64,000 nucleotides of DNA, taken from assembly GCF_934230905.1 (NCBI RefSeq), contig NZ_CAKQFJ010000006.1:26701-90700 (forward strand), given 5' to 3'. The notes under the pieces were generated by a model that did not search any database, was not told where the DNA came from, and worked only from the letters and a program-made list of their open reading frames with translations. Each line of letters begins with the position of its first letter. Position 1 is the stretch's first letter. This DNA comes from an uncultured Veillonella sp. (GTDB lineage Bacteria > Bacillota > Negativicutes > Veillonellales > Veillonellaceae). Made by a program: the position numbers and the translations under genes. Of this stretch, positions 36,366 to 46,297 are shown piece after piece.

Positions 36366-36379
36366 AACACTCCTCTATA

Positions 36380-38125
36380 TCATTGTATGTTTTCAGGGCG
36401 AATAAATGGGGCTACCTCTTGATTCACATCTATGATCACTGTGAAAGTCCCTTCTGGAATATGTTGAATTCCTAAATAAGATGCTGTTTCACGGCTCATG
36501 GTCATTTCCACATATTGCTGGCGAATTTTACGCCATTCTTTAAAAGTATAATTGGGAATAAATGTAGACGCAATCTCTTCATTGCGCCAAAACGCTTCGC
36601 CTACTTGTAGCAATTCCTTTGTTTGTTTAGGCAATCCTACTACTTCGCTACGCACCTTACCACGATAACTTACCAATGTATCATATTGCAATAACTCTGC
36701 AGCTATCGTATCACCTTTTGCAAGGAAGAAACGATATAAGAATTCAATTTGGTCTATATCCTTAAGATTAACCTTGTGATTACCTTCCTTGAGCCATGCA
36801 CGTGTCATGTCACAAAAATAGGTAAATGCATCTGTTTCACCGTGAATCAATTGTTGTCCGATATAACCAAAGGTCGTTCTAAAGCGCTCACTATTATAAA
36901 AACGCTCAAATACATCTTCAAAATATTTCAAGAAACGTACTTCATCATAAGGTAATACATGCGTACTCAAAACCTCATATGGTGCCAACGGATCTGCTAC
37001 GTACTTGTATTCACTCATTCGTCGTACACCAGATCCTTTTAGTAATTTTAAGAATCCTATTTGTAATGCATGAGGTTGTAAGCTAAATAGATCGTTAAAA
37101 GATTGTCCAAATCGATTAAAATCCTCGTGAGGCAATCCTACAATAAGATCCATGTGAACATGCGTACGTCCTGCTTGAATAATAGGACGTATAGATTTTT
37201 GGATGTATGGCCAATCATTATAGCGATTAATAGCATCCAATGTTTTCTTGTGTGTGCTTTGTACACCTACCTCGATTTGAATGCGTCCAGGTGGCGTTTC
37301 ACAAAGAATGTTGGTTTCCCACTCTGTCATAAGCTCCGGTTCCATTTCTAAGTGGAAATTCATATCTGTATCGCTATCTCTCATGAACTCCATAAGTGGT
37401 CTATGATGATGCGGTGCACAGTTAAAGGTGCGGTCTACAAATTTTACTTGCTTCACACCATGATCAATAAACCATTGCAATTCTTCTAATGTCCGCTCTT
37501 GAGGAAAGAATCGTACAGTATTCTTATTACCCGACAAACAGTACTGACAAGAAAAAGGACAACCACGAGAGGATTCATAATAAATAATCTTATGCTCTAA
37601 ATCGTCCATATCTTCCTCTGTATATGGGAATGGTATGGTAGATAAATCACGAACCTCTACGGCCTCTGCCGAGCCTAAAATACTACCATTCCTACGTCCC
37701 CTCACACCGGGAATCACAGGGTCTAACCCATCATTACCAAGTTGTAATGCCGTTACAAGGGCATGGAATGCTTCCTCGCCCTCACCTTGTACAATATAAT
37801 CGATATTCGGACATCGTTCTAATAGTTCATCAGCTGTGAAAGAAACCTCTGGTCCGCCCAATACTATTTTAATATCTGGTCGTACGGCTTTCACCATGTC
37901 CACCACATGCAAGGTCATTTCAATATTCCAAATGTAGCAGGCAAAACCTAGAACATCGATATCATGCTCTGTAATGTCGCTGAGAATATGCAAAACAGGC
38001 ATATTAATAGTATATTCCACTATATCGTATGCCTGTCCATGGGCTTCACCATAAGCCTTGAGATATCTCAAGGCAAGTGAAGAATGTATAAATTTTGAGT
38101 TTAATGTTGATAGAACTACGTTCAT
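36380..38125 (-). CDS. B12-binding-domain radical SAM protein (DUF4080 C-terminus)
   Basis: This 581-residue protein has an N-terminal cobalamin-binding Rossmann domain (about 1-140; G-G-P-E-V-S-F). A radical SAM core carries C-P-F-S-C-Q-Y-C (C-x3-C-x2-C, about 191-198), I-E-V-G-V-Q-S and D-L-I-V-G-L-P-H-E. A C-terminal DUF4080-like region of about 150 residues follows. The canonical D-x-H-x-x-G cobalamin ligand is not obvious, so B12 may bind base-off without the His. The substrate is unknown. Confidence 0.9.
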   Translation of the reverse strand: MNVVLSTLNSKFIHSSLALRYLKAYGEAHGQAYDIVEYTINMPVLHILSDITEHDIDVLGFACYIWNIEMTLHVVDMVKAVRPDIKIVLGGPEVSFTADELLERCPNIDYIVQGEGEEAFHALVTALQLGNDGLDPVIPGVRGRRNGSILGSAEAVEVRDLSTIPFPYTEEDMDDLEHKIIYYESSRGCPFSCQYCLSGNKNTVRFFPQERTLEELQWFIDHGVKQVKFVDRTFNCAPHHHRPLMEFMRDSDTDMNFHLEMEPELMTEWETNILCETPPGRIQIEVGVQSTHKKTLDAINRYNDWPYIQKSIRPIIQAGRTHVHMDLIVGLPHEDFNRFGQSFNDLFSLQPHALQIGFLKLLKGSGVRRMSEYKYVADPLAPYEVLSTHVLPYDEVRFLKYFEDVFERFYNSERFRTTFGYIGQQLIHGETDAFTYFCDMTRAWLKEGNHKVNLKDIDQIEFLYRFFLAKGDTIAAELLQYDTLVSYRGKVRSEVVGLPKQTKELLQVGEAFWRNEEIASTFIPNYTFKEWRKIRQQYVEMTMSRETASYLGIQHIPEGTFTVIIDVNQEVAPFIRPENIQ

Positions 38126-38189
38126 AGTACCCCTTTAGCATCATCGAATGGACTTGCCACCGTCTTGTCATAATAGATATATTATACCA

Positions 38190-38555
38190 TTAAAACAAGC
38201 CTAAGATAAAGGAGATAATAGCCCCTACTAGGACTACTACACCAACGATTGACAAGATGATGCCCCCGAAAAATACGATAGCTGCTAAGATTGCAGCTAA
38301 TACAATAATCATAATGATACGGCTTAGCCAACTAGAACCGCCAAAATGATATACTTTCACGCGAGGACCATAATCTTGAAATTGATCATACTGTGTACGT
38401 TCATTTTGTTCGTAAGAGGGCGTCGTTTCTACATGTACGGACTCGCCCGATTCATCGATAGTAACACCATCAAAATCACGGCGCTCTGTATCGCTTAGGA
38501 CACGCGTCTTAGTTTCTTGTTCTTTATTTTCATTCATTGTATATTGGTTATTCAT
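38190..38555 (-). CDS. Small membrane protein with acidic N-terminal domain
   Basis: This 121-residue protein has a polar, charged N-terminal part (1-78, with D-E-S-G-E-S-V-H-V-E) and then two tight glycine-rich hydrophobic segments (about 79-99 and 100-120). The topology suggests a hairpin in the membrane with the long tail in the cytoplasm. No family is recognised. The ribosome site is AAGGAAT. It stands alone between gatB and the radical SAM pair. Confidence 0.7.
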   Translation of the reverse strand: MNNQYTMNENKEQETKTRVLSDTERRDFDGVTIDESGESVHVETTPSYEQNERTQYDQFQDYGPRVKVYHFGGSSWLSRIIMIIVLAAILAAIVFFGGIILSIVGVVVLVGAIISFILGLF

Positions 38556-38621
38556 GATATATTCCTTATCACAAAACTATTAATCAATTTTATACAATTT
38601 ATTATACCATAATAGTCATGA

Positions 38622-38660
38622 AAACAAAATATCCCCTATGATAAATATACCATAGAGGAC
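38622..38660 (-). terminator. Rho-independent terminator after gatB
   Basis: TCCTCTATG and CATAGGGGA arms (minus-strand sense) are followed by TATTTTGTTTTC. It lies about 45 bases past the gatB stop. Confidence 0.72.
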
Positions 38661-38703
38661 AATTCGTTTATGCAATATTAAGATGAACTAAGTCAAGACA
38701 GTC

Positions 38704-40152
38704 TTAGTCGTTTAAGAATTTTTGTAATAATTGGTTAACCATACCAGGGTTAGCACGGCCTTTAGATTCTTTCATAACTTGACCTACCAAGAAACCGATA
38801 GCTTTGCCATTACCGCCCTTAAAGTCAGCCACTGGTTGTGGGTTATTAGCGATAACTTGTTTTACGATTTCTTCAATAGCGCCAGTATCTGTAATTTGAA
38901 CAAGACCTTCTTCTTTTACGATAGCATCAGCATCCTTGCCGGATTCCCACATGGATACGATAACTTTTTTTGCAATTTTACCAGAAATGGTTCCTTTTTC
39001 GATAAGAGCAATCATACCGGCCAAGTTTTCAGGGCTTACCTTAGATTCACCAAATGTTAAACCGCTCTCATTGATCATCTTAGACAAGTCACCAAGCATC
39101 CAGTTAGCCACAGTCTTAGGATCTGCGCCAGCTTTCACAGCTGCATCTAAATAATCAGCCGTCTTACGAGCCATGGTGAGAATGGTTGCATCTTCACGAG
39201 ACAAGCCATATTCGGATACAAAGCGCGCAATTTTAGCGTCTTGTAACTCAGGCAAAGAACGACGTACTTCTTCGATTTTTTCGTCCGTAATTACGATTGG
39301 TACCAAGTCTGGTTCTGGGAAGTAACGGTAATCATTTTCTTCGTCCTTTTTACGCATACCAAGAGTAATACCTTGTGCATCGTCCCACGTACGTGTTTCT
39401 TGGTCTACTTTGCCGCCTGCTTCGATAAGCTTAGCTTGACGCAATGCTTCGTACTCAACAACCTTTTGAATAGCTGTTAAGGAGTTAACGTTTTTAGTTT
39501 CTGTACGTGTACCAAATTCTTTGGAGCCACGAAGGCGTACGGATACGTTACAGTCACCACGCAAGGAACCTTCTTCCATACGACCGTCAGATACTTCTAA
39601 GTATTGCAAAATAGAACGCAATTTTTCAACGTATGCTCTCGCTTCTGAACCAGAGCGAATATCTGGTTCAGATACGATTTCAAGAAGCGGTACGCCTGTA
39701 CGGTTATAGTCAACATTAGAAGAATTGGAGTCGGAAATCGTATTACCGCTATGAACCAATTTACCAGCATCTTCTTCCATGTGAATACGTGTAATACCGA
39801 TGCGTTTAGTTTCACCATTTACTTCAATGTCTAAGTGACCATTCAAGCAAATTGGCAAATCGTATTGAGATGTTTGATAGTTTTTAGGCAAATCAGGATA
39901 GTAATAGTTTTTACGGTCAAATTTGTTGAATTTAAGAATTTCACAATTCAACGCTAAACCTACTTTGATAGCAAATTCTACTACTTGTTTATTCAACACA
40001 GGCATAGCACCAGGTAAGCCGAGACATACTGGGCATACATGTGTATTTTGATCACCGCCGAATTCAGTGGTACAACCACAGAAGATTTTAGACTTAGTCT
40101 TAAGCTCTGTATGAACCTCTAAACCAACGACTGTTTCGTATTTACTACTCAT
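38704..40152 (-). CDS. gatB: Aspartyl/glutamyl-tRNA amidotransferase subunit B
   Basis: This 482-residue subunit phosphorylates misacylated Glu-tRNA(Gln)/Asp-tRNA(Asn) for transamidation. The GatB start Y-E-T-V-V-G-L-E-V-H-x-E-L and Cys-rich F-C-G-C...C-P-V-C-L-G-L-P-G are intact, with a C-terminal YqeY-like tail. The start at 40152 follows GGAGG; the 4-base overlap with gatA couples translation. Confidence 0.97.
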   Translation of the reverse strand: MSSKYETVVGLEVHTELKTKSKIFCGCTTEFGGDQNTHVCPVCLGLPGAMPVLNKQVVEFAIKVGLALNCEILKFNKFDRKNYYYPDLPKNYQTSQYDLPICLNGHLDIEVNGETKRIGITRIHMEEDAGKLVHSGNTISDSNSSNVDYNRTGVPLLEIVSEPDIRSGSEARAYVEKLRSILQYLEVSDGRMEEGSLRGDCNVSVRLRGSKEFGTRTETKNVNSLTAIQKVVEYEALRQAKLIEAGGKVDQETRTWDDAQGITLGMRKKDEENDYRYFPEPDLVPIVITDEKIEEVRRSLPELQDAKIARFVSEYGLSREDATILTMARKTADYLDAAVKAGADPKTVANWMLGDLSKMINESGLTFGESKVSPENLAGMIALIEKGTISGKIAKKVIVSMWESGKDADAIVKEEGLVQITDTGAIEEIVKQVIANNPQPVADFKGGNGKAIGFLVGQVMKESKGRANPGMVNQLLQKFLND

Positions 40153-41609
40153 AGAGAAACCTCCCCAGTTGGTGCTACTAATTGACAATCTGGACGTGCT
40201 TGTTCAAAGGTGAAAGCTGCACGTAACAATGTTTCTTCGCCCATTGCAGGACCCAATAATTGCAAGCCAATTGGCAAATTATCACTGCTCATCCCCGCAG
40301 GAATGCTAATACCAGGAATACCTGCTAAGTTAGCTGGAACTGTACAAATATCTTCTAAGTACATAGCCAATGGATCATTGATTTTTTCACCAAACTTATA
40401 CGCTGTATTAGGGGCTGTTGGAGCCAATAACAAATCAACCTTGGAGAAGGCTGCATCAAATTCATTTTTGATAACTCGACGTACTTTAAGAGCTTTCAAA
40501 TAATACGCATCATAATAACCTGCACTCAATACATAAGTACCGAGCAAGATACGACGTTGTACTTCTGGGCCAAAGCCTTCTGTACGAGTTTTAGTAGACA
40601 TTTCTACCAAATTATCTGCAGGCACACGCAAACCATAGCTTACTCCATCATAACGAGCCAAGTTAGAACTTGCTTCTGCCAATGCGATAATATAGTACGC
40701 AGACAAAGCATATTTTGTGCTAGGCAAGGAAACCTCAACGATTTCAGCCCCTAATTTTTTATATGTTTCAATTGCTTCATCGATAGCCTTGCGCACTTCT
40801 ACATTAAGACCATCGCCAAAGAATTCTTTTGGTACACCAATTTTTAAATTCTTAACATCGTTTACAAGTGCTTTTGTATAATCTACACGTTGCCCCGGAA
40901 TAGATGTAGAGTCTTTAGGATCATGACCAGCAATGGCATTTAAAACCAACGCTGCATCAGTTACGTCCCGTGTAACAGGTCCAATTTGATCCAAAGAGGA
41001 TGCAAAGGCAATCAAACCATAACGAGATACATTACCATAGGTTGGTTTCATACCTACCACACCACAGAAAGATGCTGGTTGACGGATAGAACCACCTGTA
41101 TCGGAGCCTAATGCCCAAATAGCAGAGCCGCTAGATACGGCAGCTGCACTACCACCAGAGGAACCACCTGGTACACACTCCAAATTCCATGGATTAGCCG
41201 TTTTAGCTAATGCGGAATTTTCTGTAGAACCGCCCATGGCGAATTCATCCATGTTAAGCTTACCTAAGCTAACTAAGTGATTAGCATGTAATCTCTCAAT
41301 AACAGATGCGTTATATGGAGGAATGAAATGTTCCAACATTTTGGATGCACATGTAGCAGGTTGATCTTTAATACAAATATTATCCTTAATAGCGCCAGGA
41401 ATACCTGCTAATGGGGAAATAGCTTCACCCTTTGCAATAGCTTCATCAACAGCTTTAGCAGACTCTAATGCTAATTCGTGGGAATCAGATAAATACGTAT
41501 GTACCTCTGGTTCCACTTTTGCTTTGTGACTAATTACTGCATTTGTTAATTCTATAGCACTGATTTCTTTGTTCACTAATTTAGTGTGTAATTCATGAAT
41601 TGTTGCCAC
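40149..41609 (-). CDS. gatA: Aspartyl/glutamyl-tRNA amidotransferase subunit A
   Basis: This 486-residue amidase-signature subunit releases ammonia from glutamine. The Lys-Ser-Ser triad is visible: Lys in G-A-I-K-D-N-I, Ser in G-G-S-S-G-G-S and the nucleophile Ser in D-T-G-G-S-I-R-Q-P. It starts at a GTG after AGGAGG, 11 bases after gatC. The operon is gatC-gatA-gatB. Confidence 0.97.
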   Translation of the reverse strand: MATIHELHTKLVNKEISAIELTNAVISHKAKVEPEVHTYLSDSHELALESAKAVDEAIAKGEAISPLAGIPGAIKDNICIKDQPATCASKMLEHFIPPYNASVIERLHANHLVSLGKLNMDEFAMGGSTENSALAKTANPWNLECVPGGSSGGSAAAVSSGSAIWALGSDTGGSIRQPASFCGVVGMKPTYGNVSRYGLIAFASSLDQIGPVTRDVTDAALVLNAIAGHDPKDSTSIPGQRVDYTKALVNDVKNLKIGVPKEFFGDGLNVEVRKAIDEAIETYKKLGAEIVEVSLPSTKYALSAYYIIALAEASSNLARYDGVSYGLRVPADNLVEMSTKTRTEGFGPEVQRRILLGTYVLSAGYYDAYYLKALKVRRVIKNEFDAAFSKVDLLLAPTAPNTAYKFGEKINDPLAMYLEDICTVPANLAGIPGISIPAGMSSDNLPIGLQLLGPAMGEETLLRAAFTFEQARPDCQLVAPTGEVSL

Positions 41610-41620
41610 AGTGAAACCTC

Positions 41621-41911
41621 CTATTCTTGTACAACGCGCGGTACTTTAAAGTACCCATCTTCTTCTTCAGGTGCATTAGACAATGCTAAGTCGTGATCTA
41701 AAGAAGGTTTAGTTTCATCTTCTCTAAATACATTATGCAAAGGAACAGCATGAGCCATTACTTCTACATCATCTAATTCTAATTCATTTAATTCTGCTAC
41801 ATACGTTAAGATATCGGACAATTCCTTCTCAACGCTAGCCATTTTATCTTCTTTTACTTCTAATCGGGACAGTAAAGCGATTTTTTTTATTTCCTCTTGG
41901 CTGATTTTCAT
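41621..41911 (-). CDS. gatC: Aspartyl/glutamyl-tRNA amidotransferase subunit C
   Basis: This 96-residue subunit stabilises the GatAB complex. K-I-S-Q-E-E-I-K-K-I-A-L-L-S-R-L at the N-terminus and the conserved R-E-D-E...F-K-V-P-R-V C-terminus are typical. The start at 41911 follows AAGGA; an in-frame ATG six codons upstream overlaps that site. Confidence 0.96.
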   Translation of the reverse strand: MKISQEEIKKIALLSRLEVKEDKMASVEKELSDILTYVAELNELELDDVEVMAHAVPLHNVFREDETKPSLDHDLALSNAPEEEDGYFKVPRVVQE

Positions 41912-41975
41912 CGGTCCACATCCTTTCATATCTTTTAATTATAAAGCATATGACATATATTTTCAAAATAAAGGA

Positions 41976-43976
41976 TTAGTTTTCACCTAAATCTTTAAGT
42001 AATGCTATAAATTCTTCTTCGTTGATAACGCGAATACCGAGCTCGTTTGCCTTTGTCAATTTACTACCGCTATCTTCACCGGCAACGACTAGGGTTGTCT
42101 TTTTAGACACAGAGCCTGTTACTTTCGCACCATGTTTTTCTAATAATTTACCAGCTTCGTTACGCCCCATAACATCCAGTTTACCAGTAAGAACGACAAT
42201 TTCTCCGTCCATTTCATTACCAGCAGCTTCTTGCACATCTACGTCCATTTTTAAACCAGCTGTAATTAAGCCATTGATAATTTCAATATGTTGCGGATCC
42301 TCACGATACTCAATGATGCTATCCGCCATTGTTGGTCCAATTTCTTCAACAGCCACTAATTCTTCCTTGGTAATTGTTAGGAATCTATCCATAGATTTAA
42401 CAACATTAGCAATTGTGCTAGCCGCTTTAGATCCAATCAATCGAATGCCAAGGCCAAATAGCACCCGATCTAATCCACGCGATTTAGAATCTGAAATAGC
42501 TTTTACAAGATTATCTGCCGATTTTTTCCCCATCCGATCCATTGACATAATCGTTTCTGTAGTCAAATGATATAAATCAACTACATTGGTAATCAATTTT
42601 TCATTAATCAAATTTTCTACAATACTTGGACCAAGGCCATCGATATTCATCGCATCGCGAGATGCAAAGTGAATAATTTGTTCCTTTTCAATAGCAGGAC
42701 AATGTTTATTGGTACAGCGAATAGCCGCTTCACCTTCGCGGCGTACTGCTGGACTTTCACAAACAGGACAATGATTAGGAATTGTGAAAGGTACTTCACT
42801 ACCGGTACGTTTCTCTGGCAATACGCGAATAACCTCTGGAATAATTTCAGCCGCCTTATGAATGAGAACATGATCACCAATGCGAATATCCTTTTCAGTG
42901 ATGAAATCTTGATTATGTAATGTAACACGGCTCACATTAGTACCAGATACAAATACTGGCTCTAGTTCACCAGTTGGTGTCAATACGCCGGTACGGCCTA
43001 CATTGATGGTAATATCTTTGATAATCGTTTCCACCTCTTCTGGAGGATATTTATAGGCGGTAGCCCACTTAGGATCTTTAGCCGTCGAGCCTAATACTTC
43101 TTGGTCATCAAAGTCATTAACCTTAATAACCATACCATCTGTATCATATGGCAATTCATGGCGTTTTTCGCCCCAATAATTAATGGCCTCAATTACTTCG
43201 TCTACTGTCTTACATACGCGATAATGTGGGTTCACAGAGAAATGAAAATTCTCTAATGTATGTAACAATTCCTCTTGTGTATGGATATTAGCTCCGCTTT
43301 CAGAACCAATAGCATAAGCAAAGAATGCAAGATTTCGACTTGCTGTAATAGCAGGGTCCTGTTGTCGCAAGGAACCTGCCGCTGCATTGCGAGGATTAAC
43401 AAAGGTAGGTAACCCTTCTTCATCGCGTTCCTCATTGATACGCTTAAATTCGCTATGTGGCATGTACGCTTCACCGCGAATTTCAATAAACTCAGGCGCA
43501 TTTTCTAAATATAAAGGAATGGATTTGATGGTACGTACATTGGCTGTTACATCTTCCCCCACCTTACCATCACCGCGTGTGACGGCACGAACAAAGCTAC
43601 CATTCTCATAGTGTAAATTAACAGCTAATCCATCAATTTTCAACTCCACCACATAAGCCTTTGTCTGATGTCCCAATTCCTTCGTTACCCGTTGGTCAAA
43701 GGCACGCACTTCATCCGGACTAAACACATTGGATAAGCTGAGCATAGGTCTACCATGGACTACTTTTTCAAAGGGACCATCCGCCTTGATGCCAACCCGC
43801 TGTGTCGGAGACGATGGCACAATATATTCAGGATGTGCCGTTTCTAAATCCACAAGTTCACGATATTTGTGATCATACTCAAAATCACTCATAGTTGGTG
43901 CATCTTTTACATAGTATAAATACTGCGCATGAGTCAATTCTTTTTGTAATTGTTCTATTCTATCTTTAGGATTCAT
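41976..43976 (-). CDS. ligA: NAD-dependent DNA ligase
   Basis: This 666-residue ligase has the adenylation Lys113 in E-L-K-I-D-G-L-A. The N-terminal Ia domain has Y-Y-V-K-D-A-P-T-M-S-D-F-E-Y-D. A four-Cys zinc finger C-P-V-C...C-x5-C lies near residue 410, followed by HhH repeats and a C-terminal BRCT domain (about 590-660). It follows pcrA by 26 bases; pcrA-ligA is a conserved pair. Confidence 0.98.
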   Translation of the reverse strand: MNPKDRIEQLQKELTHAQYLYYVKDAPTMSDFEYDHKYRELVDLETAHPEYIVPSSPTQRVGIKADGPFEKVVHGRPMLSLSNVFSPDEVRAFDQRVTKELGHQTKAYVVELKIDGLAVNLHYENGSFVRAVTRGDGKVGEDVTANVRTIKSIPLYLENAPEFIEIRGEAYMPHSEFKRINEERDEEGLPTFVNPRNAAAGSLRQQDPAITASRNLAFFAYAIGSESGANIHTQEELLHTLENFHFSVNPHYRVCKTVDEVIEAINYWGEKRHELPYDTDGMVIKVNDFDDQEVLGSTAKDPKWATAYKYPPEEVETIIKDITINVGRTGVLTPTGELEPVFVSGTNVSRVTLHNQDFITEKDIRIGDHVLIHKAAEIIPEVIRVLPEKRTGSEVPFTIPNHCPVCESPAVRREGEAAIRCTNKHCPAIEKEQIIHFASRDAMNIDGLGPSIVENLINEKLITNVVDLYHLTTETIMSMDRMGKKSADNLVKAISDSKSRGLDRVLFGLGIRLIGSKAASTIANVVKSMDRFLTITKEELVAVEEIGPTMADSIIEYREDPQHIEIINGLITAGLKMDVDVQEAAGNEMDGEIVVLTGKLDVMGRNEAGKLLEKHGAKVTGSVSKKTTLVVAGEDSGSKLTKANELGIRVINEEEFIALLKDLGEN

Positions 43977-44002
43977 AATTATCCTCTATATCATACAATG
44001 AT

Positions 44003-46192
44003 TTAACCTTTTTTTACCGGTGCAAACTTAGCCATAACTACCCGAACACCTTGTGTAGGGAATTCAATGGTCAGCTTCATGCCAGCCCCCTCACCAGAAA
44101 CATTGACGACCTTACCATTTCCCCATTTACTGTGAATAGCAGTATCCCCAACCTTCCAATCAGCAATAACTTCATTGCGAATAATCGGTTTTGTTACTGG
44201 ACGACTAGCTACAGACATATGTCTTGGTACTGTTGGTTTGATATCATCAGGAATTTTACGTTTTGCACGTAAACTATCAACTAATTCAGCAGGAATTTCA
44301 TCGATAAAGCGCGATGGTAAATAACTGCTAGTACGACCAAATACGGTACGAGTTGTAGCATTAGAAATGTATAATTCCTTCTCAGCACGCGTAATCCCTA
44401 CATACGCAAGGCGTCGTTCTTCTTCGATTTCCTCTGGATTCATCAAGGTACGACTATGTGGGAATAACCCCTCTTCTAAGCCACCAAGAAATACAATAGG
44501 GAATTCAAGACCTTTCGCCGCATGCAATGTCATCAAGGTAACCTTAGATTCTTCTTGTTCAAAAGAATCTACATCGTTTACTAAGGCCACTTGTTCTAAG
44601 AAATCCTCAACAGTACCTGTAGGATTCGTATCCTGGAAATCCTTAGCTACAGATAACAATTCACCAATATTTTCTGCCCGCGCTTGATCCTGTGGATCTG
44701 TACTTTCCTCTAGTTGAGCCAAGTATCCAGTTCGATCAAGAATAGCTTCTAAAATATCAAGGACGGATTTATCATCCATTTCTGCAACAAGCGTAAAAAT
44801 TAAAACACCAAACTCTTCAAGTTTTTCCTTTGTTTTACCCTTAATAGTATCAACCAAATGCAATTGTGTTAAGGTCATAAATAAAGATGTAACATTTTCA
44901 CGAGCATAGTCTTGTAATTTAGATACCGTAGTAGCACCGATACTACGCTTTGGTACATTGATAATACGCAACAAACTTAAATCATCGAATGGATTATATA
45001 ATACGCGCAAATAGGCGAGCACGTCTTTAATTTCTTTTCTATCATAGAACTTCGTACCACCTACCATAGTGTACGGTAAGGCGCGTTTAATCAATGCTTC
45101 TTCTAGTACACGGGATTGTGCATTAGTACGATACAAGATTGCCATATCACCATACGGTACGCCATGAATATCGTGTTTTTTTACAATTGTATCGCCTATG
45201 AAAGCAGCCTCTTCATGTTCTGATTGGGCCGTAAAGTGCTGAATTTTAGCGCCTTCTACCTTATCAGTCCAAAGATTCTTTTCTGGACGTCCTTCATTAT
45301 TATCGATAACCGCATTGGCTGCATCCAAGATAATCTTGGTAGAACGATAATTCTGCTCTAATTTAATAGATGTACAATTTGGATAATCCTTTTCGAAATC
45401 GAGGATATTTTGAATATCTGCACCACGCCATGCATAAATACTTTGATCAGCATCACCTACGACGGCGATATTCTTCCAATGAGATGATAATAAATAAGCC
45501 AATAAATATTGAGCGTGGTTCGTATCTTGATACTCGTCAATCATAACATATCTAAAACGTTTGCTGTATTTTTCCAACACGGCAGCGTTAGACTGTAATA
45601 ATTTAACCGCTACGAGTAAAAGATCATCGAAGTCTAAAGCATTATTTTTACGCAACTCTCGTTCGTAGTACTCATATACATCAGCTACCTTTTGTTGGTA
45701 AAAATCTCGTGCTTGTTTTCTATAATCAGAAGCAAACATTAACTTATTTTTTGCATCAGATATAGCACTGATCATAGCACCTACAGGATAGTATTTATCG
45801 TCTAGATTAAGAGCCTTCAAGGCTGCTTTTATAACAACTTGAGAGTCAGATGTATCATAAATTGTAAAATTACTGTTATAACCCAAAAAATTATCTAATT
45901 CAAAGCGTAAAAATTTAGCACAAAAGCTGTGGAACGTACTTAGCCAAATTCGATTAGCTACATCACCAACAAGTCCTTCAACACGGCTTTTCATTTCCTT
46001 AGCCGCCTTATTGGTAAATGTGATGGCTAAGATTTCATAAGGATTTACACCTTGAGCCAATAAATATGCTATACGTACAGTTAATACCTTTGTTTTCCCT
46101 GATCCTGCACCTGCTAAAATCAATAGGGGGCCTTCGGTATGTTGTACGGCTTGTTGTTGCTCCCGATTCAAGCCATCTAACAATGATTGCAT
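44003..46192 (-). CDS. pcrA: ATP-dependent DNA helicase PcrA/UvrD
   Basis: This 729-residue superfamily 1 helicase has Walker A A-G-A-G-S-G-K-T (27-34) and Walker B V-M-I-D-E-Y-Q-D-T-N. G-D-A-D-Q-S-I-Y-A-W-R-G-A, L-E-Q-N-Y-R-S and T-L-H-A-A-K-G-L-E-F-P are also present, with a C-terminal Tudor-like segment (W-K-V-G-D-x-A-I-H-S-K-W-G-x-G) that binds RNA polymerase in PcrA proteins. The start follows AAGGAG. Confidence 0.97.
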   Translation of the reverse strand: MQSLLDGLNREQQQAVQHTEGPLLILAGAGSGKTKVLTVRIAYLLAQGVNPYEILAITFTNKAAKEMKSRVEGLVGDVANRIWLSTFHSFCAKFLRFELDNFLGYNSNFTIYDTSDSQVVIKAALKALNLDDKYYPVGAMISAISDAKNKLMFASDYRKQARDFYQQKVADVYEYYERELRKNNALDFDDLLLVAVKLLQSNAAVLEKYSKRFRYVMIDEYQDTNHAQYLLAYLLSSHWKNIAVVGDADQSIYAWRGADIQNILDFEKDYPNCTSIKLEQNYRSTKIILDAANAVIDNNEGRPEKNLWTDKVEGAKIQHFTAQSEHEEAAFIGDTIVKKHDIHGVPYGDMAILYRTNAQSRVLEEALIKRALPYTMVGGTKFYDRKEIKDVLAYLRVLYNPFDDLSLLRIINVPKRSIGATTVSKLQDYARENVTSLFMTLTQLHLVDTIKGKTKEKLEEFGVLIFTLVAEMDDKSVLDILEAILDRTGYLAQLEESTDPQDQARAENIGELLSVAKDFQDTNPTGTVEDFLEQVALVNDVDSFEQEESKVTLMTLHAAKGLEFPIVFLGGLEEGLFPHSRTLMNPEEIEEERRLAYVGITRAEKELYISNATTRTVFGRTSSYLPSRFIDEIPAELVDSLRAKRKIPDDIKPTVPRHMSVASRPVTKPIIRNEVIADWKVGDTAIHSKWGNGKVVNVSGEGAGMKLTIEFPTQGVRVVMAKFAPVKKG

Positions 46193-46249
46193 GGTATCTC
46201 CTTATCTATAACATAAAATGAGTAATTATAAATGACCATTACATATAAT

Positions 46250-46275
46250 AAAAACGTTGCAAATGCAACGTTTTT
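46250..46275 (-). terminator. Rho-independent terminator after ppaC
   Basis: Perfect 11-bp arms (AAAAACGTTGC/GCAACGTTTTT) with a 4-base loop and built-in T-run, 23 bases past the ppaC stop. Confidence 0.92.
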
Positions 46276-46297
46276 ATTACCATGATTATATCCTTTA

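Noticed and set aside
42022..42570. Plus-strand open frame of about 180 codons opposite ligA
   Set aside because: Composition (Ser/Thr/Pro/Ile-rich, no domain) is typical of antisense to a coding region.
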